From Candidatus Sodaliphilus limicaballi (lineage in GTDB: Bacteria > Bacteroidota > Bacteroidia > Bacteroidales > Muribaculaceae): a stretch of DNA of 23,119 bases. The position numbers and the translations under genes were made by a program. The DNA is taken from NCBI GenBank assembly GCA_018065815.1, contig JAGHSP010000341.1, positions 1-23,119 on the forward strand, given 5' to 3'. This document shows, piece by piece, positions 1 to 6,960 of the stretch. Under the pieces are notes generated by a model. That model did no database searches. It saw only the letters and a list, made by a program, of their open reading frames with translations, and was not told the origin of the DNA. Positions within the stretch are counted from its first letter, which is position 1; each line of letters opens with the position of its first letter.

Positions 1-93
1 GACAGTAGTGGAGGATCGTTGATTTCGTTTTTCGTCTTTCGTTTCTTATGTCAAAAAAAATAACCACAGATTTAACATTTGCACAAAAATCAC

Positions 94-101
94 TAACTTT
101 G
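94..101 (+). promoter_or_regulatory. -7 promoter element of queA-like gene
   Basis: TAACTTTG matches the Bacteroidetes -7 consensus TAnnTTTG and sits 21 nt before the ATG at 123. No well-placed TTTG -33 box is visible (the TTTG at 78-81 is too close). The element decides the start: an ATG at 48 lies upstream of it and would not be transcribed. Confidence 0.6.
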
Positions 102-122
102 CAAGTTGAAAAAAATTTGACT

Positions 123-1355
123 ATGGATAAGGCTGAAAAAATACGCAATATAAGCATTAGTGACTATAACTACAATCTGCCCGATGAGCGCATTGCCAAG
201 CATCCGCTGGCCGAGCGCGAGCAGTGCAAACTGCTGCACTATGACGGAGAGACAGTGCATGACCGCCATTTCTATGACGTGCCGACCATGCTGCCCGAGG
301 GCACTACACTCATCTATAACAACACGCGCGTGATCAATGCACGCCTGCGTTTTGCCAAGGCCACCGGCTCGGTGATTGAGATATTCTGTCTTGAGCCGGT
401 CACTCCGTGCGACTATGAGCAGATTTTCCAGACCACCGATTCTTGCACGTGGCTGTGCCTGGTGGGCAATAGCAAGCGCTGGAAACAGGGCGACCTGGAG
501 CAGACGGTCACCATCGACGGCACCGCAGTGACCCTGCGCGCCACACGCGGCGAGCGCCGTGGCAACTCGTGGGAAATCACGTTCACTTGGACTGCCGGGG
601 CTACATTTGCCAGCGTGCTTGAAGCCACAGGCGAGATTCCCATCCCCCCCTACCTGAACCGTGGCACCGAGGACAGCGACAGCGACGACTACCAGACGGT
701 GTATTCTCACATCAACGGCAGTGTGGCGGCTCCCACGGCTGGACTCCACTTCACCCAGCAGTTGCTCGACGAGTGCGACCAGCGCGGCATCAAGCGCCGC
801 GAACTCACACTGCACGTGGGTGCCGGCACATTCCAGCCCGTGAAGAGTGAGAACATAGGAGACCACGAGATGCACCACGAGTTCATCGCAGTGAAACGCG
901 CTCTCATCGAGGAACTCATTGCATGCAACGGTCCTGTCGTGGCAGTGGGAACCACTTCTGTGCGCACGCTTGAGAGTCTCTACTACGTGGGGCAGATTCT
1001 GGAATACAACCCACAAGCCGATGGCGACGAACTCACAGTGAAGCAGTGGATGCCCTACACCACCCCCTGCGAGATAGACACACGCAAGGCGTTGCAAAAC
1101 ATCGTTGATTACCTCGACCGCACGGGCAGCAACGTGTATATGGGCAGCACGCAGCTCATGATTGCCCCCGGCTTCACCTACCGCATCGTGAACGGTATCA
1201 TCACCAATTTCCACCAGCCTCAATCCACGTTGCTGCTGCTCGTGGCAGCCTTTGTGGGAGAGGACAAGTGGCGTTGCCTCTATGACCACGCCATGGACAA
1301 TGGCTACAGGTTCTTGAGCTACGGCGACGGATGCCTGTTCCTGAAAGGTGAATAA
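123..1355 (+). CDS. queA: S-adenosylmethionine:tRNA ribosyltransferase-isomerase (QueA family, long form)
   Basis: QueA moves the ribosyl part of S-adenosylmethionine to 7-aminomethyl-7-deazaguanine at tRNA wobble position 34 and isomerises it to epoxyqueuosine; it is cytoplasmic. Visible family blocks, in order: NNTRVINARL near residue 66, GEIPIPPYLNR, a QTVYS...GSVAAPTAGLHFT block, HVGAGTFQPVK, GTTSVRTLES, and ITNFHQPQSTLLLLVAAF near the C-terminus. The start at 123 is preferred over the in-frame ATG at 48 because the -7 promoter element (94-101) lies between them; this gives 410 residues. Standard QueA is about 340-350 residues. The extra length is mostly an insert near the middle-to-late part (around the DGDELTVKQWMPY segment) and matches, from memory, a second longer QueA-like paralogue common in Bacteroidetes. 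Whether this copy is the main QueA or that paralogue cannot be settled here. Confidence 0.9.
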   Translation: MDKAEKIRNISISDYNYNLPDERIAKHPLAEREQCKLLHYDGETVHDRHFYDVPTMLPEGTTLIYNNTRVINARLRFAKATGSVIEIFCLEPVTPCDYEQIFQTTDSCTWLCLVGNSKRWKQGDLEQTVTIDGTAVTLRATRGERRGNSWEITFTWTAGATFASVLEATGEIPIPPYLNRGTEDSDSDDYQTVYSHINGSVAAPTAGLHFTQQLLDECDQRGIKRRELTLHVGAGTFQPVKSENIGDHEMHHEFIAVKRALIEELIACNGPVVAVGTTSVRTLESLYYVGQILEYNPQADGDELTVKQWMPYTTPCEIDTRKALQNIVDYLDRTGSNVYMGSTQLMIAPGFTYRIVNGIITNFHQPQSTLLLLVAAFVGEDKWRCLYDHAMDNGYRFLSYGDGCLFLKGE

Positions 1356-1479
1356 TATATCTTTTCTCTAAATTAATAGGCTTTACCTAAAAAATAGAGG
1401 GCATTTTTAAACCATGCCTTTGCTTGATAGTCTAAACAACAAGAAAAGACATTGTGGAACCTACTAGAACTTAATCGTT

Positions 1480-2604
1480 ATGACTACTAATTTACGAAAC
1501 ATGGTGATGAGCCTTGCGCTCGCCGGTAGCCTGGTGATGGCAAGTCCGGTATCAGCACAAATGCGGAATAACCGCGAAAGAGGAAACGGCGGCAGCCGCC
1601 AGGAAAGTGTGACACGTGAACGTCCCGCCCGCCAGGAAAGCGTGACTCGTGAACGTCCCGCCCGTCAGGAAAGCGTGACTCGTGAACGTCCCGCCCGCCA
1701 GGAAAGCGTGACTCGTGAGACAAACCGCGATGTGACTCGCACCCGCACCGATTTCAACACTCGCCCCACTGATCGCGGCCACGACAACAGCACCGTTAGA
1801 CCTAACGACCGTGGCAACAACCGCGACAACCGCGGCAGCAACCTTGACAATCGTGGCAACAACCGTGACAACTATGGCAACCGCGATAACCACAACCGCG
1901 ACAACCGTGGCAACAACCGCGACAACTATGGTAACCGCGATAACCACAACCGCGATAACCACAACCGCGATAACCGTGGCAACAATCGCGACAACTATGG
2001 CAATCGCAACAACCATGACAATTATAGCAGTCACTACCGCGATGACCGCAACCGCGGACACAACGCCTATCGCGACCACTACAGCTGGAACCACGCCCAC
2101 AACGACTGGTCCCGTCCGTTGCCTCCTCCTGCCAGAATGTATCGCCCAGCACCCTATCGCTACCACCGTCCCCACATCCCAGTGGGATACCGCCCCTACT
2201 ACGGCGCGCCTGTGATCGACCGCATCCTGGGCATCACCTTTGGAGCAACTTTCAACGTGTCGCTCAACTACCTGTACACCAATGGTTACATCATCGACGG
2301 CTATGACAACAACGTGGTTTACCTGCGTGACGTGAACATGCTCAACCTTCCCTGGGCCGACGTGATGCTGTGCTACGACGAGTACGGACGCCTGACGAAC
2401 GCACAGTTCATCCACTCAAGCTACTATAACGACCGCAGCCGTTACAACCGCATCTATCATGACCTGTGTGCCGTCTATGGCACTCCCATCGAGATTGACA
2501 ACCGTGGCGTGACATGGTTTGGCGGCAACAACACCGGATATGTGACTCTCGAGATTAGCTGCACAGGTTCACGCTACTACACCAACCTGTTCATAGGCAA
2601 CTAA
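1480..2604 (+). CDS. Exported Arg/Asn/Asp-rich repeat protein, function unknown
   Basis: Not recognised as a characterised protein. It has 374 residues. Residues 1-26 form a clear signal peptide (basic start, hydrophobic core, cleavage after PVSA), so it is exported. Residues about 38-82 hold four copies of an 11-residue repeat (RERPARQESVT type). Residues about 105-205 are a second low-complexity tract built from NRD/NRG/DNY/DNH units, strongly hydrophilic. A His/Tyr/Pro-rich stretch follows, and residues about 244-374 look like a folded domain rich in Tyr and Asn (starting PVIDRILG, with CYDEYGRL and GVTWFGGNN) with predicted beta character. The layout resembles envelope proteins with an N-terminal disordered spacer and a C-terminal binding domain. 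It follows the queA-like gene by 124 nt and is closed by the stem at 2635-2679. No strong promoter was seen in the gap. Confidence 0.8.
   Translation: MTTNLRNMVMSLALAGSLVMASPVSAQMRNNRERGNGGSRQESVTRERPARQESVTRERPARQESVTRERPARQESVTRETNRDVTRTRTDFNTRPTDRGHDNSTVRPNDRGNNRDNRGSNLDNRGNNRDNYGNRDNHNRDNRGNNRDNYGNRDNHNRDNHNRDNRGNNRDNYGNRNNHDNYSSHYRDDRNRGHNAYRDHYSWNHAHNDWSRPLPPPARMYRPAPYRYHRPHIPVGYRPYYGAPVIDRILGITFGATFNVSLNYLYTNGYIIDGYDNNVVYLRDVNMLNLPWADVMLCYDEYGRLTNAQFIHSSYYNDRSRYNRIYHDLCAVYGTPIEIDNRGVTWFGGNNTGYVTLEISCTGSRYYTNLFIGN
1597..1728 (+). repeat. 33-bp tandem repeat, four copies
   Basis: Units begin at 1597, 1630, 1663 and 1696 with CGCCAGGAAAG or a one-base variant, exactly 33 bp apart, so each unit adds 11 codons and keeps the frame. 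The near identity at DNA level points to recent slippage or recombination expansion. Confidence 0.9.
1810..2030 (+). repeat. Imperfect NRD/NRG codon repeat tract
   Basis: Repeated 12-18 bp blocks such as CGTGGCAACAACCGCGACAA and CGCGATAACCACAA alternate through this stretch and encode Asn/Arg/Asp/Gly/His only. The copies are more diverged than in the 33-bp array upstream. Confidence 0.8.
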
Positions 2605-2634
2605 CACACGACACAATCCCAACCAGTCATAACG

Positions 2635-2679
2635 AAACAACAAATGGCATCCCGGCTACCGAGATGCCATTTGTTGTTT
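2635..2679. terminator. 17-bp perfect stem, probable bidirectional terminator
   Basis: AAACAACAAATGGCATC (2635-2651) pairs perfectly with 2663-2679. The 11-nt loop holds an additional CGG-CTA-CCG mini-stem. The base of the stem is A/T-rich on both sides, so it can act in either direction: for the repeat-protein gene on the plus strand, and for the long minus-strand unit ending with lysA. Confidence 0.75.
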
Positions 2680-2721
2680 ACTCTACCATAAAAGGAGACA
2701 AGAGCCTTTGTTTTGGGGTAT

Positions 2722-2798
2722 GCGACAGCAAAACTGTCGCAAAACGGTAGCCCTCTATGATTCGTAGAACTACCGTTCCAAGCGATTTCGTCGCTTGG
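2722..2798. other. Three consecutive perfect hairpins (possible structured RNA or repeat element)
   Basis: Three stems stand almost end to end: GCGACAG/CTGTCGC (2722-2728 with 2734-2740, loop 5 nt); AACGGTAG/CTACCGTT (2743-2750 with 2770-2777, loop 19 nt); CCAAGCGA/TCGCTTGG (2778-2785 with 2791-2798, loop 5 nt). No credible gene overlaps them. Around them, 2605-2950 holds the terminator stem, a 25-codon minus-strand ORF (2813-2890) and otherwise nothing recognisable. The hairpins could be a small RNA, a 3' UTR structure of the lysA unit, or a REP-like palindromic element. Confidence 0.55.
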
Positions 2799-2812
2799 CA
2801 TGCTGGCTGAGT

Positions 2813-2890
2813 TTAGTCCCTGGCAGCAATCCTTTCAGCCATAGCGTTAAGTTCAAGACATTGAGCACGCGTGATTGTCTTCTTTTCCAT
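2813..2890 (-). CDS. Possible 25-residue small protein, unrecognised
   Basis: ATG at 2890 to TAA at 2813 on the minus strand, 60 nt after the lysA stop. The peptide starts MEKKTITRAQ and continues as a plausible amphipathic helix (CLELNAMAERIA) ending RD. Its composition is protein-like, but no good ribosome-binding site precedes it and 25 codons can arise by chance. It could be a small protein of the lysA transcript, the 5' end of a lost gene, or noise. Confidence 0.25.
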   Translation of the reverse strand: MEKKTITRAQCLELNAMAERIAARD

Positions 2891-2950
2891 GTGGCACTTC
2901 CAGGGGCTTATTTGTAATAGTCGCCCTTAGATGGTGCGTAGTCCTGGGAG

Positions 2951-4102
2951 TTACTCGTCGAAGTAGTTGCCTGGGAGGCGGCGCATGTTGTACTGGCTTG
3001 CCATTGACTCGCCGTAGGCACCGGCGCTGCGCAGGGCGAAGATGTCGCCACGGTGGCTCACGGGCAATTTCTCGTCACGGCCAAACACATCGCTCGACTC
3101 GCAGATGGGACCCACCACGTCGTAGGTGTCGCTGGCGGTGTCTTGCGAGGTGAGGTTCTGGATCACGTGGTGCGCCTCGTAGAGGGCGGGGCGTATGAGG
3201 TCGGTCATGCCTGCGTCGAGGATGACGAACTTCTTGTTGCGGTTTTCCTTGACATATACCACACGTGCAATGAGTGACCCGCACTGTGCCACGATGGAAC
3301 GACCCAACTCGAAGTGTAACTCTTGTCCCTCGCGCAGGTTGAGGTTGCGGCTGAAGGTGTCGAAGAAGTGCTCAAAATCGGGAATCCTGTTCACGTCGGG
3401 CAAGTCATAGTCGATGCCCAGACCGCCGCCCACGTTGATCATCTCAAATGTGATGTCGTGGCGGTCGAAGTAGTCAAGCAGTGTGTTGACGCTCTCGCAC
3501 AGCATGGCGAAGGGTTTCATCTGCGTGATTTGAGACCCCACGTGGAAATGGAGTCCGCGCAGGTGTATAGCGGGCAGGTTACGGGCTGTCTGCACGGCTG
3601 CGGCAAGCATCTCGATGTTGATGCCAAACTTATCCTCGGCTGTGCCAGTGGTGATGTAGCGGTGGGTGTGCGCGTCGATGTCGGGGTTGACGCGTATCGA
3701 GACAGGCGCTACGAGACCGCGTTCCTGTGCCAGCTGGTTGATGACTTCTAGCTCAGGTATCGACTCCACATTGAAACTATATATTCCAGCTTCGAGGCCC
3801 TGAATGATCTCGCGATCGGTCTTGCCCACGCCTGAATAAACCATCTTGGCAGGGTCAAAACCAGCCTTAATCGATGCTGCAATCTCGCCGCCGCTCACGA
3901 GGTCCACGCCCAGTCCATGGGCTGCGATGGCCCTGAGAATGGTGGGGTTACCATTGGCCTTGACGGCATAATGCACCACGTAGGGTTTGTCCTTGACTTG
4001 TTTCTTGATGGCCTTGATGGTGGCATCTAGCAGAGACATGTCGTAGTAGTAAAAGGGTGTTTCCATTTGCTGGAACTTCTCGAGTGGAAATCTATGCTTC
4101 AT
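2951..4102 (-). CDS. lysA: Diaminopimelate decarboxylase
   Basis: LysA decarboxylates meso-diaminopimelate to L-lysine, the last step of lysine synthesis, using pyridoxal phosphate in the cytoplasm. It is a fold-type III (alanine racemase-like) enzyme. Visible: the PLP-binding lysine in YAVKAN (K48); HFHVGSQ at about 186-191; the phosphate-binding GGGLGIDY at about 225-232; ELGR near 265 in place of the usual EPGR; and the catalytic cysteine in CESSDVF (C334), donated across the dimer. At 383 residues it has the family length. It is the last gene of the minus-strand unit, 42 nt downstream of the TIGR04076 gene. No lysine riboswitch or separate promoter was seen. Confidence 0.96.
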   Translation of the reverse strand: MKHRFPLEKFQQMETPFYYYDMSLLDATIKAIKKQVKDKPYVVHYAVKANGNPTILRAIAAHGLGVDLVSGGEIAASIKAGFDPAKMVYSGVGKTDREIIQGLEAGIYSFNVESIPELEVINQLAQERGLVAPVSIRVNPDIDAHTHRYITTGTAEDKFGINIEMLAAAVQTARNLPAIHLRGLHFHVGSQITQMKPFAMLCESVNTLLDYFDRHDITFEMINVGGGLGIDYDLPDVNRIPDFEHFFDTFSRNLNLREGQELHFELGRSIVAQCGSLIARVVYVKENRNKKFVILDAGMTDLIRPALYEAHHVIQNLTSQDTASDTYDVVGPICESSDVFGRDEKLPVSHRGDIFALRSAGAYGESMASQYNMRRLPGNYFDE

Positions 4103-4144
4103 TTGTAGTCGTTGTTTTTTTTATATTGTGGTTTAACCGTAAGT

Positions 4145-4471
4145 TCATTCAATAGTTTCGATGAGAAACGACACTGGCCTGAATCCGTCGTTGCACGATA
4201 GCATTGCCGAGTGCTTGTTTTTCATCCATCCGTCATAGAAATCTCCTCCGCCGTTGGCAAGTTGGGCGACCCATGGTTTAAGGGTTTCCCATGCGCTGTC
4301 GCACATGCCTGGCGGCCGTGTGGCATTCTCGCTCACAAAGGACATGCCCACCTTCATGTCACAGGCATGCTCTATGGGGTTCTCATATTTCTCGATGAGG
4401 TCGTGGTAGCACGCCATGCGCATCACCGTGATTTTTACCGTTTTCATTGCTGCATAACGTATATCAGGCAT
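4145..4471 (-). CDS. TIGR04076 family small protein
   Basis: About 100-108 residues. The layout fits the TIGR04076 family, whose function is not established: an N-terminal VKITVM strand, a cysteine in HACDMKVGMSF, PPGMCDSAWETLKPWV, a GGGDF segment, and a C-terminal SCNDGFRPVSFLIETIE block, which is the family's most recognisable feature. The ATG at 4471 overlaps the asparaginase stop as TGATG, suggesting translational coupling. The internal ATG at 4447 (MKTVKITV, 100 residues) matches the usual family start better, and the choice stays open. Conserved cysteines suggest metal or redox chemistry, but that is inference. Confidence 0.75.
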   Translation of the reverse strand: MPDIRYAAMKTVKITVMRMACYHDLIEKYENPIEHACDMKVGMSFVSENATRPPGMCDSAWETLKPWVAQLANGGGDFYDGWMKNKHSAMLSCNDGFRPVSFLIETIE

Positions 4472-5511
4472 CACACTGTTATCTCACCGCACAAAGAGTA
4501 GCCTAGGTAGTTCTTGACACTGTCGCTGTTGAGTCCCAGTCCGAAGAGGTACATCATCTTGGTGATGGCAGCCTCGCTGGTGATGTCGTTGCCGCTTGTA
4601 GCACCTGCCGCCGAGAGTCGTTTGCCGGTCTCGTAGAGGCCGTAGTGCACGCCTCCGTTGACACACTGCGACACGTTGAGCACTACCACTCCGCGCTGTG
4701 TTGCCTCGCTGATGGCATTAGTGAACCATTGCTCGCTGGGGCTGTTTCCAGCTCCGTAGGTCTTGAGCACAATGCCCTTGATTCCCGGAGTGTTGAGCAG
4801 ATACTTGAGCGTGCCCTCGGTGATGCCGGGATGGAGTTCCACAAACATCACGTTAGGGTCCATGTCATAATGCACCTTGAGCGGTCGTTTAGAGGGTGAG
4901 CGGTACAGGGCCTCGGTGTTGAAGGCGATGCCCAGGCCTATGTGGGCCAGCGCAGGGTAATTGTTGCTCTTGAAAGCGTTGAAGTTGTCGGCGCTCATCT
5001 TTGTGCTGCGGTTACCTCGCCACAGGTAGTTCTCAAAGAGGATTGCAACCTCCTGCACCATGGGCGATCCTGTTGCATCGGTTGCAGCAGCAACCTGCAG
5101 GGCTGTGATGAGGTTTTCCTCGCCGTCGGTTCGCACTTCGCCTATGGGGAGCTGCGAGCCGGTGATGATGACAGGCTTGTGCAGGTTCTCGAGCATGAAG
5201 CTCAACGCCGAGGCAGTGAACGCCATGGTGTCGGTGCCGTGAAGCACTACGAAACCGTCGTACTTGTCATAGTTGTCCTCGATAGCGCGCGCAATCTCAG
5301 CCCAGTGCTTGGGACTCATGTTGGCGCTGTCGATGGGGGCGTCAAACTGGATGTTGTCGATGTCATAATCCAGTTTCTTCACCTTGGGGACATTATCGAT
5401 GAGATGCGTGAAGTCAAATGGCCGCAGAGAGTGCGTGCCTTCGTCCTCAATCATGCCGATAGTGCCCCCGGTGTAGATGATTAGTATCCTTGGCTTTGAG
5501 TGTATAGCCAT
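4471..5511 (-). CDS. ansA: L-asparaginase, type I (cytoplasmic)
   Basis: It hydrolyses L-asparagine to aspartate and ammonia. Both nucleophilic threonine regions are visible: the N-terminal IYTGGTIGM (T14 region) and VVLHGTDTMAFTASAL (T93-D94), followed by PVIITGSQLPIGEVRTDG. There is no signal peptide, and 346 residues matches the cytoplasmic type I (AnsA) enzymes rather than the periplasmic type II. It starts 30 nt after the GYF-domain gene and its stop overlaps the next start. It belongs to the long minus-strand unit, and an isolated promoter is not evident. Confidence 0.95.
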   Translation of the reverse strand: MAIHSKPRILIIYTGGTIGMIEDEGTHSLRPFDFTHLIDNVPKVKKLDYDIDNIQFDAPIDSANMSPKHWAEIARAIEDNYDKYDGFVVLHGTDTMAFTASALSFMLENLHKPVIITGSQLPIGEVRTDGEENLITALQVAAATDATGSPMVQEVAILFENYLWRGNRSTKMSADNFNAFKSNNYPALAHIGLGIAFNTEALYRSPSKRPLKVHYDMDPNVMFVELHPGITEGTLKYLLNTPGIKGIVLKTYGAGNSPSEQWFTNAISEATQRGVVVLNVSQCVNGGVHYGLYETGKRLSAAGATSGNDITSEAAITKMMYLFGLGLNSDSVKNYLGYSLCGEITV

Positions 5512-5541
5512 GTAATGATTTTTTAAGTGCCAGTGAATGCG

Positions 5542-6225
5542 TTATTTGCGGGGAGCAGGACTCTTGTCGGGAGCGTTCTCGTAGTAGTAATAAACGTAGA
5601 AACGAGAACCCACGTAACCGCATGAAACGTATGAATCGATGTTGGTGATGTAGTTGTTGCCCGATTTGCTCAGGATCATTTCTTCGAGAACGTCCTCAAA
5701 GTCTGTTACCAGTTCATATTTTGACGCAGGCTGACCTGTGAGGTCGGAGCTCACTGCCACACCTGTGATAGTAGAGCTGTCATCGGTAACGCTACCGTCA
5801 AAGAAGAACTGGAAGCGGTAGCCATCGCGGTCATATTTCATCTGCTTGCCGGCTTTGGTGAGCTTATAGGAGATGTCGTCAAAGTCGCCCACAGTCATGC
5901 CTTTGTAGGTTCCGGCAAAGTGCTCGCCGGCTGCCATGTTGGCGAGCTCGATACCCATGTTGAATTGCCCAGCAGGCGGCATGTCAACCTCTTCAAAACC
6001 TTTGCGCACTTCCTCGACGGGAGCAGCTTCCTCGGCTTGCTCTTCATAGTCGTTATATACAACCTCTTCGGTGTCGGTGCTGTAATTATAATCGTCTAAA
6101 TTCTTTTGAGCAGTGTACCACCAGATTGCTGTTCCTACAATGCCGATAATGACCAAGAGGAGAATACCACCAACGATACCACCAATAATAAAGAGATTCT
6201 TGTTGCTCTTTTTGGGAGGCTGCAC
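5542..6225 (-). CDS. C-terminal membrane-anchored half of the interrupted GYF-domain protein
   Basis: This is the part downstream of the proline/alanine-rich linker. It has a short basic PPKKSNKN segment, a long transmembrane helix (IIGGIVGGILLLVIIGIVG, about residues 11-37 of this piece), an acidic Glu/Asp/Tyr stretch, and a C-terminal domain of about 130 residues with beta character that was not recognised. It has no proper start: position 6225 is a GTG that is simply a valine of the longer reading frame. It is therefore probably the C-terminal end of the 468-codon frame rather than a separate gene. If the amber codon at 6574-6576 is real and not read through, this half is not made unless translation restarts internally. 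Confidence 0.5.
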   Translation of the reverse strand: MQPPKKSNKNLFIIGGIVGGILLLVIIGIVGTAIWWYTAQKNLDDYNYSTDTEEVVYNDYEEQAEEAAPVEEVRKGFEEVDMPPAGQFNMGIELANMAAGEHFAGTYKGMTVGDFDDISYKLTKAGKQMKYDRDGYRFQFFFDGSVTDDSSTITGVAVSSDLTGQPASKYELVTDFEDVLEEMILSKSGNNYITNIDSYVSCGYVGSRFYVYYYYENAPDKSPAPRK

Positions 6226-6250
6226 GGCAGATGTTGATGCAGTTACCGGC

Positions 6251-6720
6251 TTGGGAGCCGGAGCGGGCTTGACAGGTGCAGGTTTAGCGGGAGCAGCAGG
6301 AGCGGGCTTGGCGGCTACGGGAGCAGCGGGAGCGGGCTTGGCGGCAACAGGAGCTGCGGGAGCGGGCTTGGCTGCAACGGGAGCTGCGGGTGCGGGCTTA
6401 GCAGCAACAGGAGCAGCGGGAGCGGGCTTGGCGGCAACGGGAGCAGCGGGTGCGGGTTTGGCAGCAACGGGAGCAGCGGGTGCGGGCTTGGCAGCGACGG
6501 GTGCCGCGGGTGCGGGCTTGGCAACAGGTGCCGCAGGTGCAGGTTTGGCAGCAACGGGAGCTGCGGGTGCGGGCTAAGCAGCAGGGGCAGCAGGGTTAGC
6601 AGCAGGGGCAGCAGGTGCAGGTTTGGCAACAGGTGCCGCGGGTGCGGGCTTGGCAGCAGGTGCCGCAGGTGCAGGGTTAGCAGCAGGTGCCGCGGGTGCA
6701 GGGGCAGCAGCGGGTTCCGA
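6251..6720 (-). repeat. 30-bp tandem repeat encoding PAPAAPVAAK
   Basis: A 30-bp unit (with shorter 27-bp variants) is repeated across the linker of the GYF-domain gene and encodes decapeptides of the PAPAAPVAAK type. The copies between 6301 and 6500 are nearly identical, and those toward 6700 are more diverged (PAANPAPAA). The 10-codon period keeps the frame when copy number changes. The stretch is GC-rich and produces long Gly/Ala shadow ORFs on the other strand. Confidence 0.9.
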
Positions 6721-6948
6721 TTTTTCCATGATTACCGTTTCCTCTGCCGCAGGGGCAGGGGCAGCAGCGGGAGCCGCGGGTGCGGGTTGGAACAAGTCTT
6801 TCAATTCGTCAAGAGAGTCGGCAGGCACCCAGTTGCTTAAACCGGCACGCCACACGAGAGTCTCTGGTTTGATTACATTTTTGAGCGCATCCTTGCTTAC
6901 AGGACCTTGTTGCTCATTGTTGTTGGTTAGATAATAAAAATCAGCCAT
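6574..6948 (-). CDS. GYF_2-domain N-terminal fragment
   Basis: 124 residues. Residues 1-55 form a GYF_2 (DUF4339-type) domain: FYYLTNNNEQQGPVSKDAL has the usual aromatic start and the QGPVS motif, followed by LVWRAGLSNWVPADSLDEL with the typical V-W-x-x-G-x-x-x-W pattern. Such domains bind proline-rich peptides in eukaryotic relatives; in bacteria they usually sit at the cytoplasmic N-terminus of small membrane proteins. A Pro/Ala-rich linker follows until the TAG at 6574. As read, the product lacks its membrane anchor. The start lies 12 nt after the first esterase gene's stop. Confidence 0.7.
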   Translation of the reverse strand: MADFYYLTNNNEQQGPVSKDALKNVIKPETLVWRAGLSNWVPADSLDELKDLFQPAPAAPAAAPAPAAEETVIMEKSEPAAAPAPAAPAANPAPAAPAAKPAPAAPVAKPAPAAPAANPAAPAA

Positions 6949-6960
6949 GGCTATATAGTA

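Larger units (their letters stand above)
5542..6948 (-). pseudogene. GYF-domain, PAPAAPVAAK-linker, transmembrane protein gene split by one in-frame amber codon
   Basis: The frame from the ATG at 6948 to the TAA at 5542 is open over 468 codons except for one TAG at 6576-6574. No other stop occurs in the linker (frame checked codon by codon from 6573 to 6226). The repeat register predicts lysine there: equivalent units read GCC-AAG-CCC, and this one reads GCT-TAG-CCC. One A-to-T change explains it. Intact architecture: GYF_2 domain (about 1-55), Pro/Ala linker (about 56-240), transmembrane helix (about 252-278), then the C-terminal domain. Options are a nonsense mutation, a sequencing error in a repetitive tract, or readthrough. 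The flanking frames look under normal coding constraint, so the event is recent or an error. Confidence 0.7.

Noticed and set aside
93..1289. 398-codon minus-strand ORF opposite the queA-like gene
   Set aside because: Antisense shadow of a confidently assigned gene; its His/Val/Ala-rich product has no recognisable motif.
1552..2415. 287-codon minus-strand ORF rich in Val/Ala/Ile
   Set aside because: Created by the repeat codons of the opposite-strand gene (AAC/CGC read backwards); no start context and no folded-protein pattern.
2601..2801. 66-codon minus-strand ORF after lysA
   Set aside because: It runs through the terminator stem and all three hairpins, which better explain the sequence.
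2891..2945. Minus-strand frame ending DYAPSKGDYYK after lysA
   Set aside because: It looks like a protein C-terminus, but it overlaps the lysA stop in another frame and has no start or upstream coding signal.
4103..4144. Lysine riboswitch before lysA
   Set aside because: The gap is only 42 nt, far too short for the riboswitch fold.
6113..6577. Gly/Ala-rich plus-strand ORF
   Set aside because: Shadow of the 30-bp repeat array; the opposite strand carries the GYF-domain gene.
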